A DNA stretch of 50,625 nt from Kitasatospora aureofaciens. Its GTDB lineage: Bacteria; Actinomycetota; Actinomycetes; Streptomycetales; Streptomycetaceae. Shown here piece after piece: positions 14,529 through 21,796 of the stretch. The DNA lies in contig NZ_JAHTKP010000058.1 of NCBI RefSeq assembly GCF_019192735.1, positions 1 to 50,625 on the forward strand, given 5' to 3'. Both the position numbers and the translations under genes were made by a program. How positions within the stretch are numbered: position 1 is the stretch's first letter; every line of letters begins with the position of its first letter. The notes under the pieces were generated by a model. The model saw nothing but the letters and a program-made list of their open reading frames with translations. It was not told where the DNA came from and ran no database searches.

Positions 14529-15878
14529 ATGACCAGCAGCGCACCCGACACACCGGGACGCCTCGGCGAGCCGATCCCGCCCGGACTGCTGGACGCCGGT
14601 GAGCGGATGAGCGTCGACGAGTTGCGCGCCCACCAGCTCGCCCGGCTGCAGGCCACCCTCCGGCACGCGTACGACAACGTCGAGCTGTACCGCCGCAAGT
14701 TCGACGCCGCCGGGGTCGGGCCCGAGGACTGCCGCAGCCTCGCCGACCTCGCCCGCTTCCCGTTCACCACCAAGGCAGACCTGCGCGAGGGCTATCCGTT
14801 CGGCCTGTTCGCCGTCCCGATGGAGCAGGTCCGCCGGATCCACGCCTCCAGCGGCACCACCGGGCGCCCGACCGTCGTCGGCTACACCGAGAACGACCTG
14901 GCGATGTGGGCCGACGTCGTCGCCCGCTCGATCCGCGCGGCCGGCGGCCGGCCCGGGCACAAGGTGCACATCGCGTACGGCTACGGGCTGTTCACCGGCG
15001 GGCTGGGCGCGCACTACGGCGCCGAGCGGGCCGGCTGCACGGTGATCCCGGCGTCCGGCGGCATGACCGCGCGCCAGGTGCAGATCATCCAGGACTTCCG
15101 GCCCGAGATCATCATGGTCACCCCGTCGTACATGCTGACCCTGCTCGACGAGTTCGAGAAGCAGGGTATCGACCCGCGCGGCACCTCGCTGCGCGTCGGG
15201 ATCTTCGGCGCCGAGCCGTGGACGGAGGAGATGCGGCGCGAGATCGAGGAGCGGCTCGACCTCGACGCCGTCGACATATACGGCCTGTCGGAGGTGGTCG
15301 GCCCGGGCATCGCGCAGGAGTGTGTGGAGACCAAGGACGGCCTGCATATCTGGGAGGACCATTTCTACCCGGAAGTCGTGGACCCGCTGGCCGATCAGCC
15401 GGGGGCCGACGAGGTGCTGCCGGACGGGGAGAGCGGCGAACTGGTCTTCACCTCGCTCACCAAGGAGGCGCTGCCGGTGATCCGCTACCGGACCCGCGAC
15501 CTCAGCCGGTTGCTGCCGGGCACCGCGCGGCCGGCGTTCCGGCGGATGGAGAAGGTCACCGGGCGCAGCGACGACATGATCATCCTGCGCGGGGTGAACG
15601 TCTTCCCGACCCAGATCGAGGAGATCCTGCTGCGCACCCCGGGCGTCGCGCCGCACTTCCAGCTGCGGCTGAGCCGGCAGGGGCGGATGGACGCGATGAT
15701 GGTGCGCGTCGAGGCGCGGCCGGACGCGCCGGCCGAGCAGCGGGCGGCGGCGGGGGCGGCGATCGTCCGGGCGGTGAAGGACGGAGTGGGCGTCACGGTC
15801 GTGGCGGAGGTGGTCGAGCCGTACACGCTGGAGCGCTCGGTCGGGAAGATCAAGCGGGTGGTCGACGAGCGCGGGTGA
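14529..15878 (+). CDS. paaK: Phenylacetate-CoA ligase family protein
   Basis: A 449-aa adenylate-forming enzyme, the normal length for PaaK. It would activate an aryl-acetic or benzoic-type acid to its CoA thioester through an acyl-AMP. Seen in order: A-Y-D-N-V-E-L-Y-R-R-K-F, P-F-T-T-K-A-D-L-R-E-G-Y-P, the P-loop S-S-G-T-T-G-R-P-T-V, G-A-E-P-W, D-I-Y-G-L-S-E-V-V-G-P-G-I, Y-R-T-R-D-L and G-R-S-D-D-M-I-I-L-R-G-V-N-V-F-P. The C-terminal PaaK domain ends with V-G-K-I-K-R-V, carrying the catalytic lysine. ATG 14529 follows GAAGGAG. The usual paa ring-opening genes are absent, so the ligase may serve another aromatic acid or secondary metabolism with the divergent NRPS-like gene. Confidence 0.9.
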   Translation: MTSSAPDTPGRLGEPIPPGLLDAGERMSVDELRAHQLARLQATLRHAYDNVELYRRKFDAAGVGPEDCRSLADLARFPFTTKADLREGYPFGLFAVPMEQVRRIHASSGTTGRPTVVGYTENDLAMWADVVARSIRAAGGRPGHKVHIAYGYGLFTGGLGAHYGAERAGCTVIPASGGMTARQVQIIQDFRPEIIMVTPSYMLTLLDEFEKQGIDPRGTSLRVGIFGAEPWTEEMRREIEERLDLDAVDIYGLSEVVGPGIAQECVETKDGLHIWEDHFYPEVVDPLADQPGADEVLPDGESGELVFTSLTKEALPVIRYRTRDLSRLLPGTARPAFRRMEKVTGRSDDMIILRGVNVFPTQIEEILLRTPGVAPHFQLRLSRQGRMDAMMVRVEARPDAPAEQRAAAGAAIVRAVKDGVGVTVVAEVVEPYTLERSVGKIKRVVDERG

Positions 15879-15975
15879 GGCCCGCGCGGGCATCCGGATA
15901 TCCCGCGCGGGCACCCGGATATGGCGTGACGGAGGCGGACGGCAGTCCGGGGGGTGTGCCGTACGCCTCCGTCGC

Positions 15976-15993
15976 GTCTACAGCAATGTAGAC
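15976..15993. terminator. Perfect GTCTACA-GCAA-TGTAGAC hairpin between convergent genes
   Basis: A seven-base perfect stem with a GNRA-type GCAA loop lies between the ends of the paaK-like gene and the COG4705 gene. Its lower GC and TACA/TGTA arms resemble regulator dyads, but its place between convergent genes favours transcript termination or stability. A partial direct repeat (CCCGCGCGGGCAyCCGGATA) precedes it at about 15880-15922. Confidence 0.45.
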
Positions 15994-16016
15994 GGTTGCT
16001 GGCGGGAGAGTCCAGC

Positions 16017-16805
16017 TCAGCGGCGCCGACGCGCCCGCGCGGACAGCGCCAGGGCGACGGCCATGACCACCGCCAGCGCCAGGCTCACCGGGCCGGTGCC
16101 CAGGCCCAGGCCGCCGCGGGCCGGGCCCACGCCCGCCCAGTCGGCGAACGAGGCGCCCAGCGGACGCGTGAGCACGTACGCCCACCAGAACCCGGCCACC
16201 GGGCCCACCCAGCCGGCCCGCGCGGTGACCGCCGGGACGGCTATCAGCGCGGCGAAGACCAGGCCGGCGATCAGGTAGCCGAGGTGCAGCGTGGCCGCCG
16301 ACAGGTCGCCCACGGCGGTGCCCAGGGCGAAGGTCAGCAGCACGGCGGCCCAGTAGAACAGCTCCCGGCGCAGCCCGGTCACCCGGTCGATCGCCAGCGA
16401 GCCCTCCACGCGGTGCCAGAGCACGAACAGCGCCGCCAGGGCCACCGCCAGCGTGCCCGCCGACACCGCGTACGGCACGTCGAGCGCGACGTGCGCCACG
16501 TCGGCCACCATCGTGCCGAACACGCTCACCAGCACCACCACGCCCCAGTACACCCCGGGCACGCAGCGGCGCAGCCGCAGCTGGACGATCAGGGCCACCG
16601 CCAGCAGCAGGCCGGCCGCGGCGACGGCGGGCACCGGGCCGACGGTGTGGGCGAGGAAGTCGGAGAGGGTCTCGCCCATGCCGGTGGTGAGGATCTTCAC
16701 CAGCCAGAACCAGGCGTCCACCGACGGGACCTTGCTCGCCCCGGTCGTCCCCGCCGCGGTCCGGGCGTGGGTGTTCGGCCGGGGCATCGTCGAGTGCTGG
16801 GCCAT
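16017..16805 (-). CDS. COG4705-type multi-spanning membrane protein
   Basis: A 262-aa integral membrane protein with about seven hydrophobic helices. It opens with K-V-P-S-V-D-A-W-F-W-L-V-K-I-L-T-T-G-M-G-E-T-L-S-D-F-type sequence, and the internally related V-L-L-T-F-A-L-G-T-A-V-G-D-L recurs in the second half, the hallmark of COG4705 proteins with two related halves containing acidic residues in the membrane. Their biochemical role is not established; some are linked to metal or salt stress. ATG 16805 lies one base after the stop of the PepSY gene, indicating translational coupling. The pair is divergent from a two-component system. Confidence 0.8.
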   Translation of the reverse strand: MAQHSTMPRPNTHARTAAGTTGASKVPSVDAWFWLVKILTTGMGETLSDFLAHTVGPVPAVAAAGLLLAVALIVQLRLRRCVPGVYWGVVVLVSVFGTMVADVAHVALDVPYAVSAGTLAVALAALFVLWHRVEGSLAIDRVTGLRRELFYWAAVLLTFALGTAVGDLSAATLHLGYLIAGLVFAALIAVPAVTARAGWVGPVAGFWWAYVLTRPLGASFADWAGVGPARGGLGLGTGPVSLALAVVMAVALALSARARRRR

Positions 16806-16806
16806 G

Positions 16807-17493
16807 TCAGCGCCCGGAGCCGTCGACGGAGCCGTCGAGGGAGGCATCGACGGTGGAGCCGACGACGGTGTTGCCGGTCAGCTCGCCGCTCGCGCCGTCC
16901 ACGGTCACCAGGTGGCGCACGCCGTCCGGGCCCACGACCACGACGGCCCAGGCGGCGGTGCCGCCCTGCGCGGTGACGCGCTTCAGCGACTCGGCCCGGC
17001 CACCGGGGACGGCGGCCTGCGCCTTCTCCAGCGCGGTCGAGGCGGCGAGGGAGGGGAGCGGGGCGGGGGCGGTGCCGTCGCCGTTCTCGCTCTGCCCGCC
17101 GTGGTGGCGGCCGCCCTTGCCGCCCTTGCCGTTCTCGTCGTGCGAGCCCTGCGAGTCGTGCGAACCGCGCGCACCGTGCGAGCCGTGCGAGCCGTACGAG
17201 CCCTGCTCGTCGCCGCCGTTCTCGCCCCGGCCGCGCTCGCCCCCGTCCTCGGCCCAGTTCATCGCCCCGTGGTGCCCGCGCCCGTGCTCCTCGTGGGCGA
17301 CCGCCAGCGCCAGCCCGCCCGCGCCGACCAGCGCGACGGCGGCCACTCCGGCGACGATGCGGCGCTCCCGGCCGCCCGCCCAGGCGCGCAGCCGCGCCGC
17401 CCGGCGCCGCTTCGGCGCGAGCTCCGGAATCTCCTCCGGGCCGTGGTCCGGGCCCTCCGGGAGCGGGGTGGTGGACGACGTGGAGTCGGTCAT
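16807..17493 (-). CDS. Membrane-anchored PepSY-domain protein with His/Gly/Ser-rich linker
   Basis: A 228-aa protein. A basic cytoplasmic tail (about 28-44) leads to one membrane helix (about 46-64), then a His/Gly/Ser/Asn-rich extracellular linker (about 66-140) containing H-E-E-H-G-R-G-H-H, repeated G-S-H-G-S-H, G-S-H-D and G-G-R-H-H-G-G, which could bind metal ions. The C-terminus (about 145-228) resembles PepSY repeats (A-L-E-K-A-Q-A-A-V-P-G-G, W-A-V-V-V-V-G-P-D-G-V-R-H-L-V-T-V-D). PepSY proteins are often inhibitors or ligands outside the membrane. ATG 17493 follows AAGGAG. It is coupled to the COG4705 gene and divergent from a sensor/regulator pair that probably controls both. Confidence 0.8.
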   Translation of the reverse strand: MTDSTSSTTPLPEGPDHGPEEIPELAPKRRRAARLRAWAGGRERRIVAGVAAVALVGAGGLALAVAHEEHGRGHHGAMNWAEDGGERGRGENGGDEQGSYGSHGSHGARGSHDSQGSHDENGKGGKGGRHHGGQSENGDGTAPAPLPSLAASTALEKAQAAVPGGRAESLKRVTAQGGTAAWAVVVVGPDGVRHLVTVDGASGELTGNTVVGSTVDASLDGSVDGSGR

Positions 17494-17629
17494 CGGGCGT
17501 TCTCCTTGCCTCGGAAGCTCCGCGCGCCCGGAACCGCCCGGGCCGCGCCCGGCGATCATGACGGACCGTTCCTGAACCTCCGCTTAAGGTGCCGACGGGT
17601 CGCTCGGCGGCACCTGGCACCCTGAATGG
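17494..17629. promoter_or_regulatory. Divergent promoter region of PepSY operon and two-component system
   Basis: The 136-base gap contains the spaced words TTCCTGAAC and CTTAAGG at about 17569-17588, set roughly 11 bases apart as expected for tandem OmpR-type half-sites. Binding by the adjacent response regulator is an inference. Confidence 0.35.
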
Positions 17630-18307
17630 ATGCACATTCTCGTCGTCGAGGACGAACACCGGATGGCCACCGCACTGCGGCGCGGCCTGGAGGCGGACGG
17701 ACACACCGTCGACACCGCCCACAACGGGCCCGAAGGCCTCGCCCTCGCCGACCGCCACCCCTACGACGTGATCGTCCTCGACATCATGCTCCCCGGCCTC
17801 AACGGCTACCGGGTCTGCGCCCGGCTGCGCGCCAAGGGATGCCGCGCCGGGATCCTGATGCTCACCGCCAAGGACGGCGAGTGGGACGAGGCCGAGGCCC
17901 TCGACACCGGTGCCGACGACTACCTGTCCAAGCCGTTCTCCTTCGTCGTCCTGCTCGCGCGCCTGCGCGCCCTGCACCGCCGCATCGACCAGCAGCGCCC
18001 CCGCCTGCACACCCTCGGCGACCTCGTGCTCGACGCCAACGCCCGCACCTGCACCCGGGCCGGCACCCCCACCCACCTCACCGCCCGCGAGTTCGCCATC
18101 CTGGAACACCTGGCCGCCCGCGCCGGCACGGTCGTCTCCAAGCGCGAGATCCTCGACCACGTCTGGGACGCCGACCACGACGCCGAACCCAGCATCGTCG
18201 AGGTCCACATCCACGCCCTGCGCCGGAAGATCGACGCCCCCTTCGGCCGCGCCGCCCTCCAGACCATGCGCGGCGCCGGCTACCGGCTCGCGCCGGACGG
18301 AGGCTGA
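17630..18307 (+). CDS. OmpR/PhoB-family response regulator
   Basis: A 225-aa DNA-binding response regulator. The receiver domain (1-115) has the acidic pair E-D-E at 7-9, the phosphoacceptor Asp51 in I-V-L-D-I-M-L-P-G, Thr in M-L-T-A-K-D and Lys in Y-L-S-K-P-F. The C-terminal winged helix (about 125-222) shows L-T-A-R-E-F-A-I-L-E-H-L, S-K-R-E-I-L-D-H-V-W, V-E-V-H-I-H-A-L-R-R-K-I and G-A-G-Y-R-L. The histidine kinase gene starts one base after the stop. With the divergent PepSY/COG4705 genes it forms a self-contained signalling module; the stimulus is unknown, but the His-rich linker suggests a metal. Confidence 0.93.
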   Translation: MHILVVEDEHRMATALRRGLEADGHTVDTAHNGPEGLALADRHPYDVIVLDIMLPGLNGYRVCARLRAKGCRAGILMLTAKDGEWDEAEALDTGADDYLSKPFSFVVLLARLRALHRRIDQQRPRLHTLGDLVLDANARTCTRAGTPTHLTAREFAILEHLAARAGTVVSKREILDHVWDADHDAEPSIVEVHIHALRRKIDAPFGRAALQTMRGAGYRLAPDGG

Positions 18308-18308
18308 G

Positions 18309-19724
18309 ATGCGCGTCGGCATCCGACTCCCGGGCCTCCAACTCCCGGGTCGGCTGCCCCGGTTGCGCCGGTTCCTCCCACGGACGGTCCGCGCCCGGGC
18401 CACCGCCGCCGCCGGGACGGTGCTCGGCGCAGCCCTCGCCCTCGCGAGCGCCGGACTGCTCGCCGTCCTGCACGCCGACCTGGTCGCCTCCGCCGCCTCC
18501 GCCACCCGCCAGCAGGCCGAGAGCGTCGCCCAACTCGCCGCCCAGGGACGGCTCACCCCCGTCCTCCACGCCGGCCACGGCACCGACTTCCTCCAGGCCG
18601 TCGACGCGCACGGCACCGTCCTCGCCGCCAGTCCCAACCTGGCCGGCCGGCCCGCCCTCAGCGCCGACGGCCGCACCGGCTCGCACACCACCGACGACGT
18701 CGACCCGCTGTACGAACACCACCGCCAGCGGCTCACCGCCGTCACCGCCGACACCCCCGGCGGGCCGGTCACCGTCTACGCGGGCGCCTCGCTGCGCGCC
18801 GCCGACGAGGCGCTCGACATCACCCAGGCCGGGCTCGCCGTCGCCTGCCCGCTGCTGCTGCTCACCGGGATCGTCGTCACCTGGCGGGTCACCGGGCACG
18901 CGCTGCGCCCGGTCGAGGCGATCCGCGCCGAGGTGGACGCCATCACCGGGCAGGACCTGCACCGCCGGGTGCCCGAACCCGGCACCGCCGACGAGATCGC
19001 CCGCCTCGCCGCCACCATGAACGCGATGCTCGACCGGCTGGAGGCCTCCGGACGGCGCCAGCGCCAGTTCATCGCCGACGCCTCGCACGAACTCCGCAGC
19101 CCGCTCGCGGTGCTGCGCACCCAGCTGGAGGTCGCCGACACCCACCCGGACCCGGCCGTGCGGGCCGAGCTGGTGCACGGGGCGCTCCAGGACACCGACC
19201 GGCTGCAGAGCCTCGCCACCGACCTGCTGCTGCTCGCCCGCCTCGACGCGGGCGGCACCGACGACCGGCCGCGGCAGCGGGTCGACCTGACGGCGCTGGT
19301 CGCCGACACCGTGCTCGGCCGGCCCGCAGGCCCGCACCGGCGCACCACCGACCTCGCCCCGGGCGTCGCGGTCGACGGCATCCCGCTCTGGCTCGGACGG
19401 CTGCTCACCAACCTGCTCGACAACGCCGGCCGGCACGCGGCGAGCACCGTCTACGTCCGGCTGGCCGCCGACCGGGCACGCGGCGTGGCCGTCCTGGACG
19501 TCGAGGACGACGGACCCGGCATCCCGCCCGCCGACCACGGGCGGGTCTTCGAGCGCTTCACCCGCCTCGACGACGCCCGCAGCCGCGACGAGGGCGGCAG
19601 CGGCCTCGGCCTCCCGATCGCCCGCGACATCGCCCGCCACCACGGCGGCACCCTGGCCGTCACCCCGACCCCGTCCGGTGCCCGCCTGACGGCGACGCTC
19701 CCGCTGGCGGCGGAGGAGCTCTAG
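18309..19724 (+). CDS. Membrane sensor histidine kinase
   Basis: A 471-aa EnvZ/OmpR-type kinase. A first membrane helix (about 33-54) and a second (about 170-192) enclose an extracytoplasmic sensor of roughly 115 residues; then a HAMP linker (A-L-R-P-V-E-A-I-R-A-E-V, A-D-E-I-A-R-L-A-A-T-M-N), the phosphoacceptor His in F-I-A-D-A-S-H-E-L-R-S-P-L, and a HATPase domain with N box (L-L-T-N-L-L-D-N-A), G1 box (D-D-G-P-G-I-P) and G2 box (G-G-S-G-L-G-L-P-I). It should phosphorylate the upstream response regulator. Start ATG 18309 is set by coupling to the regulator stop. The sensor loop has no Cys/His cluster, so any metal sensing may be indirect through the PepSY protein. Confidence 0.92.
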   Translation: MRVGIRLPGLQLPGRLPRLRRFLPRTVRARATAAAGTVLGAALALASAGLLAVLHADLVASAASATRQQAESVAQLAAQGRLTPVLHAGHGTDFLQAVDAHGTVLAASPNLAGRPALSADGRTGSHTTDDVDPLYEHHRQRLTAVTADTPGGPVTVYAGASLRAADEALDITQAGLAVACPLLLLTGIVVTWRVTGHALRPVEAIRAEVDAITGQDLHRRVPEPGTADEIARLAATMNAMLDRLEASGRRQRQFIADASHELRSPLAVLRTQLEVADTHPDPAVRAELVHGALQDTDRLQSLATDLLLLARLDAGGTDDRPRQRVDLTALVADTVLGRPAGPHRRTTDLAPGVAVDGIPLWLGRLLTNLLDNAGRHAASTVYVRLAADRARGVAVLDVEDDGPGIPPADHGRVFERFTRLDDARSRDEGGSGLGLPIARDIARHHGGTLAVTPTPSGARLTATLPLAAEEL

Positions 19725-19832
19725 CGGGACACGGGCTTCATCTACCCGTTCGGCGCACCCGGGGTCGTGGGGGCGGCCTCGGCTTCCCAGACTCGGAGGA
19801 AAGGGGGTGGACTCAACAGGAGAGGCATCCTC

Positions 19833-20945
19833 ATGAGCATCGGGCTTCGCCGCGTCGTCGCGGTCACCGCAGTGGTTTCGATCGGCCTCGGCGTGGCGTC
19901 GTGCGGCAGCGCCAAGCAGTCCACCGGCGGTGCGAGCGCGAGCGGAGGCAGTGCGGCTGCGGTCGGTGCCGTGAAGATCGGCCTGCTGCTGCCGGAGACC
20001 AAGACCACCCGGTACGAGCAGTTCGACCGCCCGTTGATCGAGAAGAAGATCAAGGAGCTCGCGCCGGACGCGCAGATCGACTACTACAACGCCAACCAGG
20101 ACGCCACGGTCCAGCAGACCCAGGTGGACACCGCCCTCACCAAGGGCGACAAGGTGCTGATCCTGGACGCCGTGGACTCCAAGTCGATCCAGTCTTCCGT
20201 CCAGAAGGCCCACGCCGCCGGCGTCAAGGTGCTCGCCTACGACCGCCTCGCCCAGGGGCCCGCCGACGCGTACGTGTCGTTCGACAACCACAAGGTCGGC
20301 GAACTCCAGGGCCAGGCCCTGGTGGCGGCGGTGGGCGGCAAGGCGAGCGCCGGCGAGATCTTCATGATCAACGGCTCGCCCACCGACCCCAACGCGGCCG
20401 ACTTCAAGGCCGGCGCGCACAGCGCGATCGACGGCAAGCTGAAGATCGGCAAGGAGTTCGACACGCCCCAGTGGGACCCGAACACCGCCAACCAGGAGGC
20501 GGCCGCGGCGATCACCGCGATCGGCGCGAACAACGTGGTCGGCGCCTACTCGGCCAACGACGGCATGGCCGCCGGTGTCGCGACCGCGCTGAAGGCGGCC
20601 GGCATCAGCGTCCCGCTCACCGGCCAGGACGCCCAACTCGACGCCATCCAGCGGATCCTGGCGGGCACGCAGACCATGACGATCTACAAGCCGTTCAAGC
20701 CGGAGACCGACACCGCCGGGGAGATGGCCGTCGCCCTCGCCTCGGGCAAGGCGCTGGACTCCACCCTCGCGCCGACCACGGTGACCAACGGCAGCGGCAA
20801 CAAGGTGCCCGCCAACCTGATCACTCCGGTCGTCGTCAGCAAGGACAACGTCAAGACCACCGTGGTCGCCGACGGCCTCTACACCGTCGCCCAGATCTGC
20901 ACGCCGGACTACGCCGCCGCCTGCAAGGCCGCCGGCCTCCAGTAA
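19833..20945 (+). CDS. xylF: D-xylose-type sugar ABC transporter, substrate-binding lipoprotein
   Basis: A 370-aa lipoprotein. A signal peptide with lipobox G-V-A-S-C (Cys about 25) anchors it to the outer face of the membrane. The mature part is a periplasmic-binding-protein type I fold: K-I-G-L-L-L-P-E, the N-A-N-Q-D motif, V-L-I-L-D-A-V-D, Y-D-R-L, S-F-D-N-H-K-V-G and Y-S-A-N-D-G-M-A-A-G. The paired Y-D-R/F-D-N segments are typical of XylF-like proteins. ATG 19833 follows AGGAGAGG. It is the first gene of a three-gene transporter; the hairpin after it probably keeps its level above that of the other two subunits. Ligand could be xylose or a related monosaccharide. Confidence 0.88.
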   Translation: MSIGLRRVVAVTAVVSIGLGVASCGSAKQSTGGASASGGSAAAVGAVKIGLLLPETKTTRYEQFDRPLIEKKIKELAPDAQIDYYNANQDATVQQTQVDTALTKGDKVLILDAVDSKSIQSSVQKAHAAGVKVLAYDRLAQGPADAYVSFDNHKVGELQGQALVAAVGGKASAGEIFMINGSPTDPNAADFKAGAHSAIDGKLKIGKEFDTPQWDPNTANQEAAAAITAIGANNVVGAYSANDGMAAGVATALKAAGISVPLTGQDAQLDAIQRILAGTQTMTIYKPFKPETDTAGEMAVALASGKALDSTLAPTTVTNGSGNKVPANLITPVVVSKDNVKTTVVADGLYTVAQICTPDYAAACKAAGLQ

Positions 20946-20973
20946 ACGCGGATCGGTCCCCCACACGAAATAC

Positions 20974-21000
20974 GCCCCGCCCCCACCTCGGGGGCGGGGC
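20974..21000 (+). terminator. Strong intercistronic hairpin between xylF-like and xylG-like genes
   Basis: GCCCCGCCCCC (20974-20984) and GGGGGCGGGGC (20990-21000) form a perfect 11-bp stem with loop ACCTC, ending directly at the AAGGGAG ribosome site of the ATPase gene. It likely stabilises the binding-protein message and/or attenuates the downstream genes. Confidence 0.75.
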
Positions 21001-21016
21001 AAGGGAGTTGGTCACT

Positions 21017-21796
21017 GTGGCAGGTGAGACCGTACTGGCCCTGCGCGGGGTCTCCAAACGGTTCGGCGCCGTCCAGGCGCTCACCGACATCGAACTGGAG
21101 GTGCACACCGGCGAGGTGGTGGCGCTGGTCGGCGACAACGGCGCCGGCAAGTCCACCCTGGTCAAGGCCATCGCCGGGGTGCACCAGCCGGACGAGGGCA
21201 CGATCGAGTGGCAGGGCCGGCCGGTCACCATCCACCGCCCGCAGGACGCCCAGCACCTGGGCATCGCCACCGTCTACCAGGACCTCGCGCTCTGCGACAA
21301 CCTCGACGTGGTCGGGAACCTCTTCCTCGGCCGCGAGATCCGGCGCTTCACCATCCTCGACGAGGTCGCGATGGAGAAGCGCTCCCGGGCGCTGCTCGAC
21401 ACCCTCTCGATCCGCATCCCGAGCGTCCGGATCCCGGTCGCCTCGCTCTCCGGCGGCCAGCGCCAGGTGGTCGCGATCGCCCGTGCGCTGATCGGCTCGC
21501 CCAAGGTCGTCATGCTGGACGAGCCGACCGCCGCCCTCGGCGTCGAGCAGACCGCCCAGGTCCTCGACCTGGTCGAGCGGCTGCGCGAGCAGAACCACGG
21601 GGTGATCCTCATCAGCCACAACATGGCGGACGTGATGGCCGTCGCGGACACCGTCGCGGTGCTGCGCCTCGGCCGCAACAACGGCGTCTTCGACAAGCGC
21701 TACACCAACCAGGAAGAGATCATCTCGGCCATCACCGGCGCCACGGACAACGCCGTGACCCGCCGGCAGGCCCGTGGCCAGGAGGGTTCCGAGTGA
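21017..21796 (+). CDS. xylG: Sugar ABC transporter ATP-binding protein (xylose type)
   Basis: A 259-aa single ATPase domain. Walker A G-D-N-G-A-G-K-S-T, Q-loop Y-Q-D-L-A-L-C-D-N-L, signature L-S-G-G-Q-R-Q, Walker B V-V-M-L-D-E-P-T-A-A-L-G and the switch His in L-I-S-H-N-M are all intact. Family members in proteobacteria are double-domain proteins of about 500 aa; the single-domain form as here is common in actinobacteria. GTG 21017 is chosen for AAGGGAG nine bases upstream and the downstream A-G-E-T-V-L-A-L-R. Its stop overlaps the permease start by four bases. Confidence 0.9.
   Translation: MAGETVLALRGVSKRFGAVQALTDIELEVHTGEVVALVGDNGAGKSTLVKAIAGVHQPDEGTIEWQGRPVTIHRPQDAQHLGIATVYQDLALCDNLDVVGNLFLGREIRRFTILDEVAMEKRSRALLDTLSIRIPSVRIPVASLSGGQRQVVAIARALIGSPKVVMLDEPTAALGVEQTAQVLDLVERLREQNHGVILISHNMADVMAVADTVAVLRLGRNNGVFDKRYTNQEEIISAITGATDNAVTRRQARGQEGSE

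Noticed and set aside
15976..15993. BlaI/CopY-type operator (TACA-N-TGTA dyad)
   Set aside because: It lies between the 3' ends of convergent genes with no promoter, so a terminator hairpin explains it better.
18078..21002. 974-codon minus-strand open frame
   Set aside because: It is antisense to the histidine kinase and xylF-like genes, whose motifs are intact; its composition is typical of shadow translation.
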